A DNA stretch of 64,000 bases from assembly GCA_030374765.1 (NCBI GenBank), contig JARGXX010000105.1, forward strand, positions 1,240,001 through 1,304,000, in the 5' to 3' direction. This document shows, piece after piece, positions 62,074 to 64,000 of the stretch. The notes beneath the pieces were generated by a model. The model saw only the letters and a list, made by a program, of their open reading frames with translations. It was not told the DNA's origin and ran no database searches. Origin of the DNA: Agarophyton chilense (lineage: Eukaryota > Rhodophyta > Florideophyceae > Gracilariales > Gracilariaceae). The number at the start of each line of letters is the position of its first letter. Positions within the stretch are counted from its first letter, which is position 1. The position numbers and the translations under genes were made by a program.

Positions 62074-64000
62074 GGCAGGAAAGGATGCTTAAGCGGCCGC
62101 AAGCGGAGAGATGAAGAGCTAGAGGCGGAGAAAATGGTAAGGTGGCTTAGACTTGCAGACGCGTTGCGAAGCGGGGCGCAGATTGGAAATGGCAAAGATA
62201 TCTGACAGCGGGGAGCACAAACGGGACCAAAGTGTAGAGATTGATCAGCTGTGCGCCGCACGAGATGGGGCCCGAATGTCTCGGACACGGAGACTGCCGT
62301 TCGGTCAACTTGAAAGCGACATGCGAGCTGGGCCGCAGTGGCGCGCGCACGTGAAGCGTGGCGGCGCGTTGTAGTTCTGAACGTTGCGCACTGTACGCAC
62401 ACAGACACGCCAGCAAGGCTCGCCTCGTCTTTTATGCTCCGAGCACCTTGACACCGTCGTCCATCCCACGACGGGTGCTCATCATGAGCGTGATGACCCA
62501 CCGATATCTTCCCTAGATACTCTTATCGCTCTTGCTCAGTATTCTTCCTCACGTCAGCATACGCGCAGTTCTATCTGTAGGACTGACCGCGCGTGACCTC
62601 TTGCCCTAAACTCCTTCGTACAATCATGCTTATCGTTGCCCCGGCCACTGACTGTCGTATGCAGATACTGTTCAAAGAGATTATTCACAGCGCTGACGCC
62701 TGTATGCCAAGCCGCAGAGGAGTCATTTCATCTGGCCCTTTGCATGCCGCTCTTGATAAGGTTTCGACAAAAGGCGTCTCCAATAAGTCGTTAATCTCAA
62801 TTTAGAATTCCTACTTCACCTTATTCCTGTTTAACATGTTGTCAATCTCGTACGCCGTGTGCATTGTTTTGCATTGGAAATCTGCAAACCCTGCTTTGCA
62901 TGCAGAATGCGTTGGTCGAGTTGGCGCCGCCACAACCACGTTAACAACTCAACTCGTCGCGCATGGTTATGTCGTTTACCAAGCTGTGAGCGGTTTCGCA
63001 TCTTAACCTAGCGTGTTTTGTTTGAAGCCACCTGACACATTCTGGAACGACATGGCCCCTGCCACTCTGCTGCACTTCGAAGTAAAACGCTTCACCACGC
63101 ATTTATGTCTTTGGCTCAATCATGTTACTTGGGTATCATTGCTTCTGATCAGCGTCTTCTGGCACAATGGACTACTCGCGTCACGAGCACGTCTCAATGG
63201 GAGTTCGCGAACCAGCCCATCATTGAAATAGTCTCTGCAACCATAACGTGCATGTTTTGAAAGGCACACCGTTTTCCCACGGAATGGGAAGAAGTTCGGC
63301 TGTTGAGAGCAACCAGCCCCAGCCACGTTGATGTATGATCACGCAGACTATACTTTGTTTTCATGTCTGTAATGTGGACGATGATGGTTGCCATGATCTC
63401 TGCAACTATTCTTAACGCACCTCGTACTCACTCTATCATGCCCCGACGTAGTCAGCGATATTTCATCCTACTTTTTACGGAACATCATATCCCCTCTTCC
63501 AATGGATCCAGTTGATTTTTCCTTTCGTGGGTAAAGGTTGATCGCAGGAGAGGGTGGGTTAAGATCGATTATTGTGGCCTGTCAATTGCAATCATGTATT
63601 CCAATAGCCACTGCCAGAAGGACAAAGACCTACCATCGAAATGATTGATCACAAATCTTGAAATGTGTAGCAATTGCGTCCATCCAGAAGTGTGCCACCA
63701 ATTGTACTGGAATTTGTGGAACATTTCTTAGAGACAATCGCCAGGGTAGAATGAGATCGTCCTGTGCACACATTGCAAAGTGACACCCGACGGAGGTGTT
63801 CCTTCAGAATCGCTTCATCGGTTGATCCTAATACATGAGCCCTTGTAGCCACAATACTTCTTTGTTCTGTGCAGTACACTCATCCCCCGGAAAGGAGTTC
63901 GTTGCTACATTATGCCGACACTTTGATACTAGGAGCCGTCAGAGGTGCCGCAGTTGGTCGTGTTGGGTGCAGTTCCTGCCATCAGATTCAACGGTTTTTG
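62074..64000. other. no gene supported
   Basis: Only short frames occur. Two are slightly better than average: an ATG frame at 63105-63260 plus strand (MSLAQSCYLGIIASDQRLLA) and a minus-strand frame ending at 63649 (LKEHLRRVSLCNVCTGRSHS). Either could be part of a spliced gene running off the window, but no family, start or splice pattern was convincing. The RING gene promoter should lie just right of 62073. Confidence 0.4.

Overview
Eukaryotic nuclear DNA from a repeat-rich genome. The evidence is LTR retrotransposons with clean TG...CA ends and 5-bp target-site duplications (TSDs), Tc1/mariner and piggyBac-type DNA transposons, a RING-H2 membrane protein and a U1-type zinc-finger gene with a short GT-AG intron. 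No bacterial signatures were seen. Single-exon or intron-poor genes packed beside a large nested transposon block fit a florideophyte red alga, or alternatively an oomycete. The sequence alone does not settle the lineage and I hold this loosely. Layout: 1-1440 holds nothing recognisable. 1440-5440 is a decayed Copia-type element (weak gag-like start, clear integrase remains) split by a dead Tc1 element (2676-3944). 5442-35638 is Gypsy element H on the minus strand, truncated at its gag end and carrying two younger full-length Gypsy elements. E1 (10143-21301, plus strand, TSD CAATG) sits in its RNase H/integrase boundary, and E2 (21771-33546, minus strand, TSD CCTCG) sits in its reverse transcriptase. 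35639-49480 is a second nest: a Copia RNase H gene split by a small LTR 'S' (TSD AGCAG), which is split by a second H-family element H2 (36479-49084, plus strand, TSD TTTTG). H2 in turn is split by a piggyBac element (TSD CTAA), a solo E1-type LTR (TSD CCCGT) and another S-type solo LTR (TSD AGGAG). 49745-53856 is a decayed DNA transposon whose DDE transposase appears to carry an inserted YqaJ-like PD-(D/E)XK nuclease. 53951-55515 holds two head-to-head host-type genes. 55920-58314 is a second dead Tc1 element with one solo LTR inside its gene (TSD TAGGG) and an E2-type solo LTR next to it (TSD GTCTG). 58940-60034 is a Copia RT/RNase H remnant. 60895-62073 is an intact RING-H2 gene. 62074-64000 has no gene I can support. 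How the retroelements work together: E1, E2 and H/H2 are chromodomain Gypsy elements (chromoviruses) with gag, then protease-RT-RNase H-integrase-chromodomain, and a long extra reading frame on the opposite strand that starts next to the 3' LTR and ends facing the chromodomain. E1 and E2 share the sequence GRAAAAC-TAA at the gag end, with pol in the -1 frame. E1, E2 and H2 share an unusual primer-site-like motif after the 5' LTR and a purine tract before the 3' LTR. By eye, LTR pairs differ by roughly 2% (E2), 5% (E1) and 9% (H2), which agrees with the order of nesting. Only the E2 pol frame and the RING gene look intact; most other element genes carry stops or frameshifts. The two points I rate most interesting are the conserved antisense gene of these Gypsy families and the transposase-nuclease fusion.
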